Shown here in pieces: positions 20,720 to 29,685 of a stretch of 64,000 bases of DNA; position 1 is the first letter of the stretch; each line of letters begins with the position of its first letter. The notes beneath the pieces were generated by a model. The model was not told where the DNA came from. It worked only from the letters and a program-made list of their open reading frames with translations, and did not search any database. Position numbers and translations under genes: made by a program. Source of the stretch: Aeromicrobium sp. Sec7.5 (GTDB lineage: Bacteria; Actinomycetota; Actinomycetes; Propionibacteriales; Nocardioidaceae). Location: assembly GCF_036867135.1 (NCBI RefSeq), contig NZ_JBAJIJ010000001.1, positions 248,001-312,000 of the forward strand, in the 5' to 3' direction.

Positions 20720-20906
20720 GGCGGGCGTTCGCACCTCAACCACCGGGGGTCGGCTGACCTTGGCGGGCGTTCGCACCTCAACCACCGGGGGTCGGCTGAC
20801 CTTGGCGGGCGTTCGCACCTCAACCACGGGGGGTCGGCTGACCTTGGCGGGCGTTCGCACCTCAACCACCGGGGGTCGGCTGACCTTGGCGGGCCTTAGC
20901 ACCTCA
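20720..20906. repeat. 42-bp tandem repeat array, four full units and a partial fifth
   Basis: Units start at 20720, 20762, 20804, 20846 and 20888, exactly 42 bp apart, each GGCGGGCGTTCGCACCTCAA followed by CCACCGGGGGTCGGCTGACCTT. Only single-base differences are seen (for example ACGGGG for ACCGGG in unit 3); unit 5 diverges after about 19 bases and runs into the 3' end of cofE. It fills most of the 320-base gap between cofC and cofE. There is no spacer variation, so it is not a CRISPR array. Confidence 0.95.
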
Positions 20907-21857
20907 GGCTCCGGTGACGCGGACGTCGACCTTCGTCGCGCGGCCGTGGGCCGTGGCCAGGGCGAGCAGGCGCTGCACGAACATGCCGGCCTCCACGGCC
21001 CGGCGGGCCGGCGACTCCACCAGGACGACCTCGCCGATCGTCACGTCGACACCGTCGGGCACCCCGGCCAGGTGCACGAGGGCTGCGGCCTCGACGTCGG
21101 TGGCCGGGAAGCCGCGCACCACGGAGCCCGAGTCGGCCAGCGCCTCCACGACCGCGTCGCGGGCGCCGAGGCCGAAGAGGTCGCCGTTCTCCTCGCGGAC
21201 GATCGCCGCTGCGCCGGGTCCGTCGTCGGCCGTGAGCAGGTGGGAGGCCAGGCCGCGCACGACCACGACCGGGCGGCCGCCGAGCTTGCCCGAGGCGAGC
21301 TCGGCGCCCCCGGCGACCTCGTCGGCGACCGCAGGCGCGGTGACGACGAGCGGCTGGCCGTGCGCGTCCTCGCGGCCGGCGAAGGACTCGACCGGCACGA
21401 GGCCGGCGCACCCGATCGCGATGTCGGTCTGGCCGTTCCGCCAGGCCCGTCCCGCCGTGTCGCTGACCACGACGCCGACCGTGCGCCCGGTGAGGTCCCG
21501 CAGACGTGAGCGGAGGCGACGGGCCTCGCCGTCGGGGTCGGCGGGCAGCGGCAGCAGGGTGCCGGGCGCGGTGTTGGAGCCGTCGATGCCGGCAGCAGCC
21601 ATCGTGAGGCCGTGGTGCGTGCGGACGATCAGCGTCTGGTCGCGCCGGGCCACGACGCGGTCGGTCTGCTCGGTCAGCAGGTCGTCCTTGGCGCGGGTCG
21701 TCGCGAGTCCGAGGCTCTTGCTGACGACCTTGGACGTCACGACGACGACGTCGCCGTCGGCCAGCTCGACGCGGTCGGCGATGACCGCGGCGAGGTCGTC
21801 GCCGGGCTGCACCTCGCCGATGCCGTCGACCGGGGTGAACGTCACGGTGTCAGCCAC
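20904..21857 (-). CDS. cofE (fbiB): Coenzyme F420:L-glutamate ligase (CofE domain only)
   Basis: A 317-residue protein that adds glutamates to F420-0. CofE motifs are clear: VDGIGEVQPGDDLA, VVVTSKVVSKSLG, IDGSNTAPGT, VVVSDTAGRAWRNGQ and AVADEVAGGAEL. About residues 1-245 are CofE; the remaining 70 residues are a short tail (VRGFPATDVEAAA, VTIGEVVLVESPARRA) and not the FMN-binding nitroreductase domain that completes FbiB in mycobacteria, which run to roughly 450 residues. The start ATG lies inside the last 8 bases of cofD, so the two are coupled. Confidence 0.93.
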   Translation of the reverse strand: MADTVTFTPVDGIGEVQPGDDLAAVIADRVELADGDVVVVTSKVVSKSLGLATTRAKDDLLTEQTDRVVARRDQTLIVRTHHGLTMAAAGIDGSNTAPGTLLPLPADPDGEARRLRSRLRDLTGRTVGVVVSDTAGRAWRNGQTDIAIGCAGLVPVESFAGREDAHGQPLVVTAPAVADEVAGGAELASGKLGGRPVVVVRGLASHLLTADDGPGAAAIVREENGDLFGLGARDAVVEALADSGSVVRGFPATDVEAAALVHLAGVPDGVDVTIGEVVLVESPARRAVEAGMFVQRLLALATAHGRATKVDVRVTGA

Positions 21858-22839
21858 GGACGAGCCCCCGGCCCATCGTCACGGTGTCCTCCGCGAGGCG
21901 TCGGGTGGTCGCGTCGTCGGTCATCCACAGCGGGACCGCGCTCGCGCGGATGCCAGCGTCGGCGATCCGCGGCAGCGACGCGGCGTCGGCCTCGTCGACG
22001 AGCCACCCGTCGAGCACGCCGTCGCCCGAGCGCGCGCCGTGCAGCTCGGCGACCGCGGCAGCGCTGTTCTCGAGGCCGAGGCCGGCCAGCAGCTGGTCGG
22101 CCATGCCGCGCACCGCCCCGCCGTCGATGATGGGCGAGACGCCCACCACAGGCGCGACCCCACCCCGCAGGAGATCGCGCATCCCGGGCACGGCCAGGAT
22201 CGGCGCGACCGACACGATGGGGTTCGACGGCGGCAGGATCACGAGGTCGGCGAAGGCGATCGCCTCCCGGACGCCTGGCGCCGGACGGGACGTCTCGATG
22301 CCGCGCTGCGTCACACCGCGCACCGGCACCTCCGCGCGGTGTCGGATCCAGAACTCCTGGAAGTGGAGGTCGACGTCCTGGCCGTCGACCGTGGTGGAGA
22401 TCCAGGTCTCGACCTCGTCCTCGGTCATCGGCAGCAGCCTGACGCGATCGAGGTCGGTGCCCGGCGCCCAGCGCCGGCAGAGCCGGTCGGTGACCTCGGT
22501 CAGCCCGGCGCCGCTGCGCAGCATCTCGGTCCGGACCAGGTGCGTCGCCAGGTCGCGGTCACCGAGCCCGAACCAGGCCTGGGGCGCGCCGTAGGCGGCC
22601 AGCTCCTCCTTGGCGTTCCAGGTCTCCTGGGTGCGGCCCCAGCCCCGCTCGACGTCGATGCCTTCACCGAGGGTGTACATCACGGTGTCGAGGTCGGGGC
22701 ACACCCGCAGACCGAACAGCCAGAGATCGTCGGCCGTGTTGGCGACCACCGTGATCTCGTCGTCGGGCGAGGTCGCCGCGAGCAGCCCCCGGATGAAGCG
22801 GGAGCCACCGACCCCGCCGGACAGGACCACGATGCGCAT
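21850..22839 (-). CDS. cofD (fbiA): 2-phospho-L-lactate / enolpyruvyl transferase
   Basis: A 329-residue transferase that moves the phospholactyl or enolpyruvyl group from the GDP donor onto FO. CofD signatures: VVLSGGVGGSRFIRGLL at the N-terminus, VVANTADDLWLFGLRVCPD, DLDTVMYTLG, FGLGDRDLATH and ILPPSNPIVSV. ATG 22839 has the ribosome site GGGAGGA about 8 bases upstream. It is transcribed opposite to the molybdo-oxidoreductase at 22954, with a 114-base divergent gap that should hold both promoters; no clear -35/-10 pair stood out. Confidence 0.95.
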   Translation of the reverse strand: MRIVVLSGGVGGSRFIRGLLAATSPDDEITVVANTADDLWLFGLRVCPDLDTVMYTLGEGIDVERGWGRTQETWNAKEELAAYGAPQAWFGLGDRDLATHLVRTEMLRSGAGLTEVTDRLCRRWAPGTDLDRVRLLPMTEDEVETWISTTVDGQDVDLHFQEFWIRHRAEVPVRGVTQRGIETSRPAPGVREAIAFADLVILPPSNPIVSVAPILAVPGMRDLLRGGVAPVVGVSPIIDGGAVRGMADQLLAGLGLENSAAAVAELHGARSGDGVLDGWLVDEADAASLPRIADAGIRASAVPLWMTDDATTRRLAEDTVTMGRGLVRG

Positions 22840-22953
22840 CTGGACATCCTCCCAGAGGAGGCGCCGGGCGATCGCTCGGCGCTCGTCGTGCCCGGGTGAC
22901 ATGCTGGACGGGACGTGGTGCGTGTCACGCCACGTGACCGGGGAGGAACCACG

Positions 22954-25302
22954 ATGGCGGAGCACGACGGACCCGTGTCGGACGAGCCCGTGTCGGACGA
23001 GCACGGGCCGGGAGACGAGCTCTTCGGCGTCGGTGACGAGACCGGGCTGCAGGTGCACGACCCGAAGTCGGCCGCGGCCGGCGTCACGGGCGTGCGGGTC
23101 GCGATGCAGCGCGCCGTGGGCCACATGGGCGCCGCGCGCGCGACGACGACCCTGCTCAAGCTGAACCAGGCCGACGGCTTCGACTGCATGAGCTGCGCCT
23201 GGCCCGACCCCGACCCGGAGCACCGCCACACGGCCGAGTTCTGCGAGAACGGCGCCAAGGCGGTCGCGGAGGAGGGCACCACGGCGCGGGCGACGCCGGA
23301 GTTCTTCGCCGCGCACTCGATCGCCGACCTCGACCGCCACGACGAGCACTGGCTCGGCCAGGCCGGGCGCATCACGCACCCCATGGTCAAGCGCCCCGGC
23401 GGCACGCACTACGAGCCGATCGACTGGGACGACGCGTTCGCCCTGGTCGCGCAGCACCTGAACGGGCTGGCGTCGCCCGACGAGGCCACGTTCTACACCT
23501 CGGGTCGCGCGTCCAACGAGGCCGCGTTCACGTACCAGCTGTTCGTGCGGGCCTTCGGCACCAACAACCTGCCGGACTGCTCGAACATGTGCCACGAGTC
23601 CACCAGCGTCGCGCTCGGCGAGTCGATCGGCATCGGCAAGGGCTCGGTCAGCCTGCGCGACATCTACGACGCCGAGGTCATCGTGATCGCCGGGCAGAAC
23701 CCGGGCACCAACCACCCCCGCATGCTCTCGGCGCTCGAGACGGCGAAGCGTCGGGGCGCGAAGATCATCTCGATCAACCCGTTGCGGGAGGCGGGTCTGG
23801 TCAACTTCCGCAACCCGCAGAAGCCGCGGGGCGTCGTGGGTCGGGGCACGGACCTGACCGACCTGTTCCTGCCGATCCGCATCAACGGTGACCTCGCGCT
23901 GTTCCAGGCGATCGGGTCGCTGCTGGTGGAGTGGGACGCGATCGACCACGAGTTCGTCGCCACCCACACCCACGGGTACGAGGAGTGGGCCGCGCACGTC
24001 GCGGCGATCGACTGGGCCACGGTCGAGACGGCGACGGGTCTGACCCGCGCCCAGATCACCGAGGCCGCCGAGATGATCCGCGGGTCGAGCGCCACGATCT
24101 ACTGCTGGGCCATGGGGCTCACGCAGCACCGCAACTCGGTCGCCACGATCAAGGAGGTCACGAACCTCGCGCTGGTGCGTGGCGACATCGGCAAGCGCGG
24201 CGCGGGCGTGTGCCCCGTGCGCGGACACTCCAACGTGCAGGGCGACCGCACGATGGGCATCTTCGAGAAGCCGGCGCCCGAGCTCCTCGACGCCCTGGAG
24301 CAGGAGTTCGGCTTCGCGCCCCCGCGTGAGCACGGGCTCGACGTCGTGGAGGCCATCCGGGCGATGCGCGACGGCACCGTGCGGGTGTTCATGGGTCTGG
24401 GCGGCAACTTCCTGCACGCGGCCCCCGACACCACGGTCACGGCGGCGGCCCTGCGGCGCACCGACCTCACGGTCCAGGTCTCCACCAAGCTCAACCGCTC
24501 GCACCTGGTCACCGGCGACACCGCGCTGATCCTGCCCACGCTGGGCCGCACCGAGGTCGACGAGCGGGCGACGGGCGAGCAGGTCGTCACGGTCGAGGAC
24601 TCGATGTCGGCCGTGCACGCCTCGCGCGGGGTGAATGCCCCCGCGTCGCCCCACCTGCGGGGCGAGACCGCGATCGTCGCGGGCCTGGCGGCCGCCACGT
24701 TGCGCGCGCCCGACGGATCGGACCGCCACGGCATCGCCTGGGGGCAGATGGCCGAGGACTACGACGTCGTGCGCGGCCACATCTCCCGCGTGATCCCGGG
24801 CTGCGAGGACTACAGCCGTCGGGCCGGGCGCCCGGGCGGCTTCGTCCTGCCGCACCCGCCCCGCGACTCCCGCACGTTCGCCACGGCGAGCGGCCGGGGC
24901 GAGCTCGCGGTCTCCCCCATCGAGGTCCTGCACGTGCCGGAGGGGCACCTCCTGCTGCAGACGATGCGCAGCCACGACCAGTACAACACCACGATCTACG
25001 GCTTCTCCGACCGTTATCGCGGCATCGAGGACGGCCGTCGTGTCGTCTTCGTGCACCGCGACGACATCGCGGCGTTCGACCTGCAGGACGGGCAGGTCGT
25101 CGACCTGCGGTCGGTGTGGTCCGACGGCGACCATCGCGTGGCCCCGGCGTTCCGCATCGTCGCGTACGACACGCCCCGCGGCACGGCCGCGGCCTACTAC
25201 CCCGAGACGAATCCGCTCGTGCCGCTCGACTCGACCGCGATCGACAGCAACACCCCGACGTCCAAGAGCGTCGTCGTCCGGCTCGAGCCGAGGCCGGCGT
25301 GA
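22954..25302 (+). CDS. FdhF/YdeP-family molybdopterin oxidoreductase
   Basis: A 782-residue member of the DMSO-reductase superfamily, formate-dehydrogenase-like FdhA/YdeP branch. N-terminal cysteines in FDCMSCAWPDP and AEFCENGAK could bind a 4Fe-4S cluster. DCSNMCHESTS carries Cys213 at the position where FdhF has selenocysteine, so no Sec is needed. INPLREAGL, the molybdopterin contacts MGLTQHRN, and the C-terminal cofactor domain with TMRSHDQYNTTIYG follow. YdeP-type proteins are often of unknown substrate, linked to acid resistance or formate. FdhD, the sulfurtransferase for this cofactor class, is the next gene (GTGA overlap). Start ATG 22954 has GGGAGGA 7 bases upstream. The sequence near the start contains two VSDEP-like repeats. 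Confidence 0.88.
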   Translation: MAEHDGPVSDEPVSDEHGPGDELFGVGDETGLQVHDPKSAAAGVTGVRVAMQRAVGHMGAARATTTLLKLNQADGFDCMSCAWPDPDPEHRHTAEFCENGAKAVAEEGTTARATPEFFAAHSIADLDRHDEHWLGQAGRITHPMVKRPGGTHYEPIDWDDAFALVAQHLNGLASPDEATFYTSGRASNEAAFTYQLFVRAFGTNNLPDCSNMCHESTSVALGESIGIGKGSVSLRDIYDAEVIVIAGQNPGTNHPRMLSALETAKRRGAKIISINPLREAGLVNFRNPQKPRGVVGRGTDLTDLFLPIRINGDLALFQAIGSLLVEWDAIDHEFVATHTHGYEEWAAHVAAIDWATVETATGLTRAQITEAAEMIRGSSATIYCWAMGLTQHRNSVATIKEVTNLALVRGDIGKRGAGVCPVRGHSNVQGDRTMGIFEKPAPELLDALEQEFGFAPPREHGLDVVEAIRAMRDGTVRVFMGLGGNFLHAAPDTTVTAAALRRTDLTVQVSTKLNRSHLVTGDTALILPTLGRTEVDERATGEQVVTVEDSMSAVHASRGVNAPASPHLRGETAIVAGLAAATLRAPDGSDRHGIAWGQMAEDYDVVRGHISRVIPGCEDYSRRAGRPGGFVLPHPPRDSRTFATASGRGELAVSPIEVLHVPEGHLLLQTMRSHDQYNTTIYGFSDRYRGIEDGRRVVFVHRDDIAAFDLQDGQVVDLRSVWSDGDHRVAPAFRIVAYDTPRGTAAAYYPETNPLVPLDSTAIDSNTPTSKSVVVRLEPRPA

Positions 25303-26126
25303 CGGAGGCGGTCGCGAACCCGGCGGTCGTGGTCCGACCGCTGCACCGTCACGGCGCCGACGGGCTCACCGCAGCCGACGACCAGGTCGCGGTCGAGGCG
25401 CCGCTGGAGATCCGGGTCAACGGTCGCGGCTACGCCGTCACGATGCGCACGCCGGGCGACGACCTCGACCTCGCGGTCGGCTTCCTGGTGTCGGAGGGCG
25501 TCATCGGCGCCGCGAGCGACCTCGTCGGGATCGGTGCGGTCGAGGGGGAGGAGGGTGATGTCGTCGCCGCCTCGGTGGTGGGTCCCGGTGCGGTCGTCGC
25601 GATGGACCGGCAGCGCCACGTCTACACGACCAGCTCGTGCGGGGTCTGCGGGCTCGCGTCAATCGAGGCCGTCACCACGGCCTCGCGCTTCGACGTGGCC
25701 CTCGACGGGGTCGTCGTCGCGCCCGAGGTGATCGCGGCGCTGCCGACGTCGCTCCGCGAGGCGCAGGCGGGATTCGACTCCACGGGCGGGCTGCACGCCG
25801 CCGGCCTCTTCACGGCCGATGGTCGTCCCGTCGTCGTCCGCGAGGACGTCGGCCGCCACAACGCGGTCGACAAGGTCGTCGGCCACGCCACCCGCCGCGG
25901 CGCCCTGCCCCTTGGCGGGCACGTCCTGCAGGTCTCGGGCCGCGCGTCGTTCGAGCTCGTCCAGAAGGCCGCCATGGCCGGCATCCCGGTGCTGGCCGCG
26001 GTCAGCGCACCGTCGTCCCTGGCGGTCGACCTGGCCGAGTCGGCCGGCATCACGCTCGTGGGGTTCTCCCGCGGCGGCGGGTTCAACGTCTACACGCACC
26101 CGGCGCGCCTCGACCCTCGGTCGTGA
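25299..26126 (+). CDS. fdhD: Formate dehydrogenase accessory sulfurtransferase FdhD
   Basis: A 275-residue maturation factor that passes sulfur from IscS-like desulfurases to the molybdenum cofactor of formate-dehydrogenase-type enzymes. The catalytic CxxC is in TTSSCGVCGLAS (Cys114 and Cys117). Family motifs FDSTGGLHAAGLF, REDVGRHNAVDKV and VSGRASFELVQK are intact. It starts with GTG inside the stop of the oxidoreductase gene, which is its obvious client. Confidence 0.96.
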   Translation: MTEAVANPAVVVRPLHRHGADGLTAADDQVAVEAPLEIRVNGRGYAVTMRTPGDDLDLAVGFLVSEGVIGAASDLVGIGAVEGEEGDVVAASVVGPGAVVAMDRQRHVYTTSSCGVCGLASIEAVTTASRFDVALDGVVVAPEVIAALPTSLREAQAGFDSTGGLHAAGLFTADGRPVVVREDVGRHNAVDKVVGHATRRGALPLGGHVLQVSGRASFELVQKAAMAGIPVLAAVSAPSSLAVDLAESAGITLVGFSRGGGFNVYTHPARLDPRS

Positions 26127-26186
26127 CGCCGCCGGTGCCGTCCTGACCTCGTCAGGACGAGTCGTGGTGATCTTCCGGAAATCTAA

Positions 26187-26229
26187 TTCCTCATGAGGGT
26201 TGACGTAATTGAGAGACCTCTTACATACT
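26187..26229 (+). promoter_or_regulatory. Promoter and perfect CCTCATGAGG operator of the sulfatase operon
   Basis: AATTCCTCATGAGGG holds a perfect 10-bp palindrome (26189-26198) of the shared operator type. TTGACG follows at once (26200-26205), and CATACT at 26224-26229 (18-base spacer) is a possible -10. The operator touches the -35. The transcript would start near 26236 and serve the importer and the genes to 38265. Confidence 0.6.
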
Positions 26230-26285
26230 GAGCGAACCGGGCTCGACGTGAGCCACGTCACGCCCCTCGACCAGGAGGACCCTTG

Positions 26286-27299
26286 ATGAACCGTCCGATG
26301 ATCTACGCCACGACCACCCTCCTCGTGGCGGGCCTTCTCGCCTCCTGCGGCTCCGGAGACGACGAGCGAGAGCTCACCGCCGACGGACTCGAGCCGCTCA
26401 AGGTGGCCTGCGCGCCGGCCGCGGAGCACATCCCGCGCCAGCTGGCGATCACGGAAGGCTTCAACGAGACCAACGGCGTCGAGCCCACGTGTGTCGACGT
26501 GCCCTCGGGCCCCGCTCAGGCAGCAGCCCTGTTGTCGGGCGACCTCGACATCGCGTTCCTCACGCAGGCGAACATCGCGCCGCTGCTCGACCAGAAGCAG
26601 GACCTGGTCGTGGTCGGCTCGATCCGGAACAACCTCTACTTCGACCTCATCGTGAAGGAGGGCTTCGACCTCCCGAGCGAGGACCAGGGCTGGAAGGGCG
26701 TGATGGAGGACCTGGAAGGCGCTCGCATCGGCGTGGTCGCCCGCGGTGCCGCGGCCGAGGTCATCGCGCGGGCCCTCTTCAAGGCGGCGGGCATCGATCC
26801 CGAGAAGCAGACCTACATCGCGACCGGCTTGCCGAACACCACCTTGGCGGCACTGACCGCGGACACCATCGATGCCGCCATCACCCTGGAGCCGGGCATC
26901 ACGCTGGCGCTCGAGCAGGGCATCGCGAAGCAGCCCTTCTCGCTGCAGGAGGGCACGGGCCCGGACGACTTCGTCTACGACGACCAGCTCATGCTGACCA
27001 GCCGTGAGTTCGCCGAGACCAACAAGGACGTGCTCTGCAGCTACCGCCAGGCGTGGGACGAAGGCCTCGAGTTCATGCGCGACAGCGACAACTCCCAGGT
27101 CGTCGAGGACGTCGCCGCCGAGCTGCTCGGCCTGCCGGCCGAGAGCGTGACGGCCCTGCTGGAGCGCACGTCGTCCTTCTACCCGGAGACGACGGCCCTC
27201 GACGCCGACTCGGTGGAGCCCGGGTTCGCCTTCCTCGCCGAGGAGGGTGCGTCGCAGGCGGCCTACGAGCTGGACGACATCTCCGTGGAGGTGTGCTGA
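26286..27299 (+). CDS. ABC importer substrate-binding lipoprotein (SsuA/NrtA/TauA type)
   Basis: A 337-residue lipoprotein: a short signal MNRPMIYATTTLLVAGLL then lipobox LASC. The mature protein is NMT1/SsuA-like, with LKVACAPAAEHIPRQLAI, AALLSGDLDIAFL and IGVVARGAAAEVIARALF. Such proteins bind sulfonates, taurine, nitrate, bicarbonate, aromatic acids or thiamine precursors; a sulfatase further down the operon suggests a sulfate ester or its carbon skeleton. GGAGGA precedes ATG 26286 (TTG 26283 also possible). The first gene of the operon. Confidence 0.87.
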   Translation: MNRPMIYATTTLLVAGLLASCGSGDDERELTADGLEPLKVACAPAAEHIPRQLAITEGFNETNGVEPTCVDVPSGPAQAAALLSGDLDIAFLTQANIAPLLDQKQDLVVVGSIRNNLYFDLIVKEGFDLPSEDQGWKGVMEDLEGARIGVVARGAAAEVIARALFKAAGIDPEKQTYIATGLPNTTLAALTADTIDAAITLEPGITLALEQGIAKQPFSLQEGTGPDDFVYDDQLMLTSREFAETNKDVLCSYRQAWDEGLEFMRDSDNSQVVEDVAAELLGLPAESVTALLERTSSFYPETTALDADSVEPGFAFLAEEGASQAAYELDDISVEVC

Positions 27300-27300
27300 C

Positions 27301-28119
27301 ATGTCGAGCGTCGACACGCCCGTGTCGACGGGCCGCACGCCCGTCGCGCAGGCGCCGGCCGTCGAGCTGGACGGAGTCAGCGTCACGTTCGACGTCCCGG
27401 GCAAGGGGCAGACCTTGGTCGCTCGCGACATCAGCTTCACCGCCCAGCAGGGTGAGTTCATCGCGATCGTCGGTCCCAGCGGTTGTGGCAAGACCACGGT
27501 CCTGAACATGCTCGCCGGGCTCCTGACGCCCAGCGGGGGCACGGTGTCGCGCCACGGCAAGCCCGTCACGGGTCCGTCCCGCGACATCGGATACATGCTG
27601 GCCCGGTCGGCGCTGACCCCGTGGCGCACCACGCGGGCCAACGTCGAGCTCGGCCTCGAGATCCGCGGCGTGCCCCGGAAGGAGCGGCGCGAGCGGTCGA
27701 TGCAGCTGCTGAGCCAGCTGCGCATCGACCACTTCGCCGACGCCTACCCCTCGCAGCTGTCGCACGGCATGCAGCAGCGGGTCGCGATCGCGCGCACGCT
27801 GGCGGTCGACCCGGACCTCTGGCTCATGGACGAGCCGTTCGGCGCGCTCGACGCGCAGACTCGGGTCAAGGTGCAGACCGAGTTCCTGGGCCTGTGGGAA
27901 GGAACGCCCAAGACCGTGATCTTCGTGACCCACGACCTGTCGGAGGCCGTCATGATGGCCGATCGCGTGATCGTCATGACGGCGCGTCCCGGCACGATCA
28001 AGGTCGACACGCGCGTGGACGTGCCGCGCCCCAGGCGACCAGCCGACCTGCTGTTCGACCCGCAGCTGGAACACATCGAGCAGGAAATCTGGAAGGAGCT
28101 GCGCGATGAGCTCGGCTGA
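27301..28119 (+). CDS. ABC importer ATPase (SsuB/TauB type)
   Basis: A 272-residue ATPase with Walker A GPSGCGKTT, signature LSHGMQQR, Walker B WLMDEPFGALD and VTHDLSEAV with the switch histidine. The signature has H-G in place of the commoner G-G, as in many nitrate/sulfonate-type ATPases. It starts 1 base after the binding-protein stop and overlaps the permease by 14 bases. Confidence 0.93.
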   Translation: MSSVDTPVSTGRTPVAQAPAVELDGVSVTFDVPGKGQTLVARDISFTAQQGEFIAIVGPSGCGKTTVLNMLAGLLTPSGGTVSRHGKPVTGPSRDIGYMLARSALTPWRTTRANVELGLEIRGVPRKERRERSMQLLSQLRIDHFADAYPSQLSHGMQQRVAIARTLAVDPDLWLMDEPFGALDAQTRVKVQTEFLGLWEGTPKTVIFVTHDLSEAVMMADRVIVMTARPGTIKVDTRVDVPRPRRPADLLFDPQLEHIEQEIWKELRDELG

Positions 28120-28984
28120 GACGATGGCCCGTCCGTCCACCACGTCACCGGAGGAGGTCCAGCCTCCGAGGCAACGCCGTTCCGTCTGGCGCCGGCTGGC
28201 TGCCGCCGACTGGCGCGTCCAGCTCGGTCGACTCGTCGTCCTGGCCGCCGTGATGCTGCTCTGGCAGGTGGCGGTGGTGCAGGAATGGGTGGAGCCGCTG
28301 TACGCGGCCGGTCCCGCCGAGACCCTGACCCGTCTCTGGGAGCTCTTGGGTGAGTCGACCTTCTACACCAACCTGCGCGTGACCCTCGGCGAAGCGGTCG
28401 GCGGATGGGTGCTCGGCAGCACGCTGGGCCTGGTGCTCGGCCTCGCGCTCGGCCGCTGGACGCGAGTGGCGGCGGTCTTCGACCCCTTCTTCACGTTCGT
28501 CAACGCCACGCCGAAGATCGCTCTGGCCCCCTTCTTCATCCTGTGGTTCGGCATCGGTCAGACCTCGAAGGTCGTGCTCGCGGCCACGATCGTGCTCTTC
28601 ATCGTCCAGGTCCCGACCCAGGCCGCGGTCCGCACCGTGAACCCCGACCTGAACACCGTGGTGACGTCGATGGCGGCCACCGAGATGCAGAAGTTCCGCA
28701 AGGTCGTGCTTCCCGGGATCATGGCGCCGGTCTTCGGAGCCCTCCGCCTCGCCATGGTCTACGCGTTGCTGGCCGCCGTGCTGGGCGAGTTCATCGCCGC
28801 TCAGCTCGGCCTCGGGCAGCAGCTGATCACCGCCACGAACCAGTTCGACATGCCGACGGCCTTCGCCCTGCTGATCGTGCTGGCTGCCCTGGCCGTCATC
28901 ATCAACAGCGCCCTGAGTCTCGTCGAGCGCCGACTCCTGCGGTGGCAGAACGTCGACTCCGGCGGCAGAACGGTCACGATCTGA
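28106..28984 (+). CDS. ABC importer permease (SsuC/TauC type)
   Basis: A 292-residue inner-membrane permease. About six helices run from residue 30 to 280, and the cytoplasmic EAA-like loop TSMAATEMQKFRKVVLPG gives the ATPase contact. LFIVQVPTQAA and LGEFIAAQLGLGQQL match the sulfonate/nitrate importer family. It forms a transporter with the two genes upstream. Its stop overlaps the TetR start (TGATG). Confidence 0.92.
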   Translation: MSSAETMARPSTTSPEEVQPPRQRRSVWRRLAAADWRVQLGRLVVLAAVMLLWQVAVVQEWVEPLYAAGPAETLTRLWELLGESTFYTNLRVTLGEAVGGWVLGSTLGLVLGLALGRWTRVAAVFDPFFTFVNATPKIALAPFFILWFGIGQTSKVVLAATIVLFIVQVPTQAAVRTVNPDLNTVVTSMAATEMQKFRKVVLPGIMAPVFGALRLAMVYALLAAVLGEFIAAQLGLGQQLITATNQFDMPTAFALLIVLAALAVIINSALSLVERRLLRWQNVDSGGRTVTI

Positions 28985-29685
28985 TGACGGTCGGGGGGAA
29001 TGAGTCGGTCACTGTCGAGGACGAGACCCCGCGCCGCAAGGGTCGGCCACGGAACTCCGACAGCGGGCAGCGTCGGGCCGACATCATGACGGCGGCGCTG
29101 CACCGATTCGCGAACCACGGGTACGCCGACACGTCCTTGAGCATCGTCGCCCGCGACGTCGGGATCACGCAGCCGGCCGTGTACCACTACTTCCCGGACA
29201 AGGAGAGCCTCTACGAGGCGGTCTTCGACGCCGCCCTGGAGCGGGCGTGGTCGGCCGTGCACGCCCGACTGGCGACGGTGCCGGAGCAGGACCGCAGTCT
29301 GCTCGACCTGGCCGAGGCCATGAACGAGGGCGGTCTCGACATCGACCAGCAGGACGCTCGCCAGACCAACCTGTTCCTGACCACGGTGCCCGTGGAGGCC
29401 ACCCGCCACCACGAGCTGCACCACCTGCTCGAGCGCCGGTCGGCAGTCCAGGACCGGGAGATCCGCGCCATCGTGCTGCCCGCGATCCGCGAGGGGCGGA
29501 TGTCAGGTTTCGACGACACCGACGCCGCCGTCCGCGCGATCCGGCTGCTCATGATGGGCTGGGCGCTCGAGACGTTCACCCAGCGCGAGAACACGCGGGA
29601 GAACACCGAGGTGCTCCGCAGCATCCTGGTGCGTCTCGAGTCGGGTCCTGGCGCGGCGGCCGCGACGCCGGACTCCTCGTCATGA
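28984..29685 (+). CDS. TetR-family regulator
   Basis: A 233-residue regulator with a basic N-terminal arm (RRKGRPRNSDSGQRR) and the TetR helix-turn-helix at about residues 35-80 (ALHRFANHGYADTSLSIVAR, VGITQPAVYHYFPDKESL). The C-terminal ligand domain is unlike well-known subfamilies. It is embedded in the operon between the transporter and catabolic genes, which points to local control, perhaps by the imported compound or its alcohol; no TetR-type palindrome was identified near the promoter at 26187. Confidence 0.87.
   Translation: MTVGGNESVTVEDETPRRKGRPRNSDSGQRRADIMTAALHRFANHGYADTSLSIVARDVGITQPAVYHYFPDKESLYEAVFDAALERAWSAVHARLATVPEQDRSLLDLAEAMNEGGLDIDQQDARQTNLFLTTVPVEATRHHELHHLLERRSAVQDREIRAIVLPAIREGRMSGFDDTDAAVRAIRLLMMGWALETFTQRENTRENTEVLRSILVRLESGPGAAAATPDSSS

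Noticed and set aside
20608..20902. 14-residue repeat peptides from the tandem array
   Set aside because: The repeat is open in several frames on both strands only because 42 is a multiple of three; no ribosome site or composition supports coding.
20720..20906. CRISPR array
   Set aside because: The 42-bp units abut with no variable spacers and there are no cas genes.
21850..25134. A 1094-residue minus-strand open frame
   Set aside because: Only its last 329 residues, from ATG 22839, are cofD; the rest is antisense to the molybdo-oxidoreductase and reads as Arg/Gly-rich high-GC noise.
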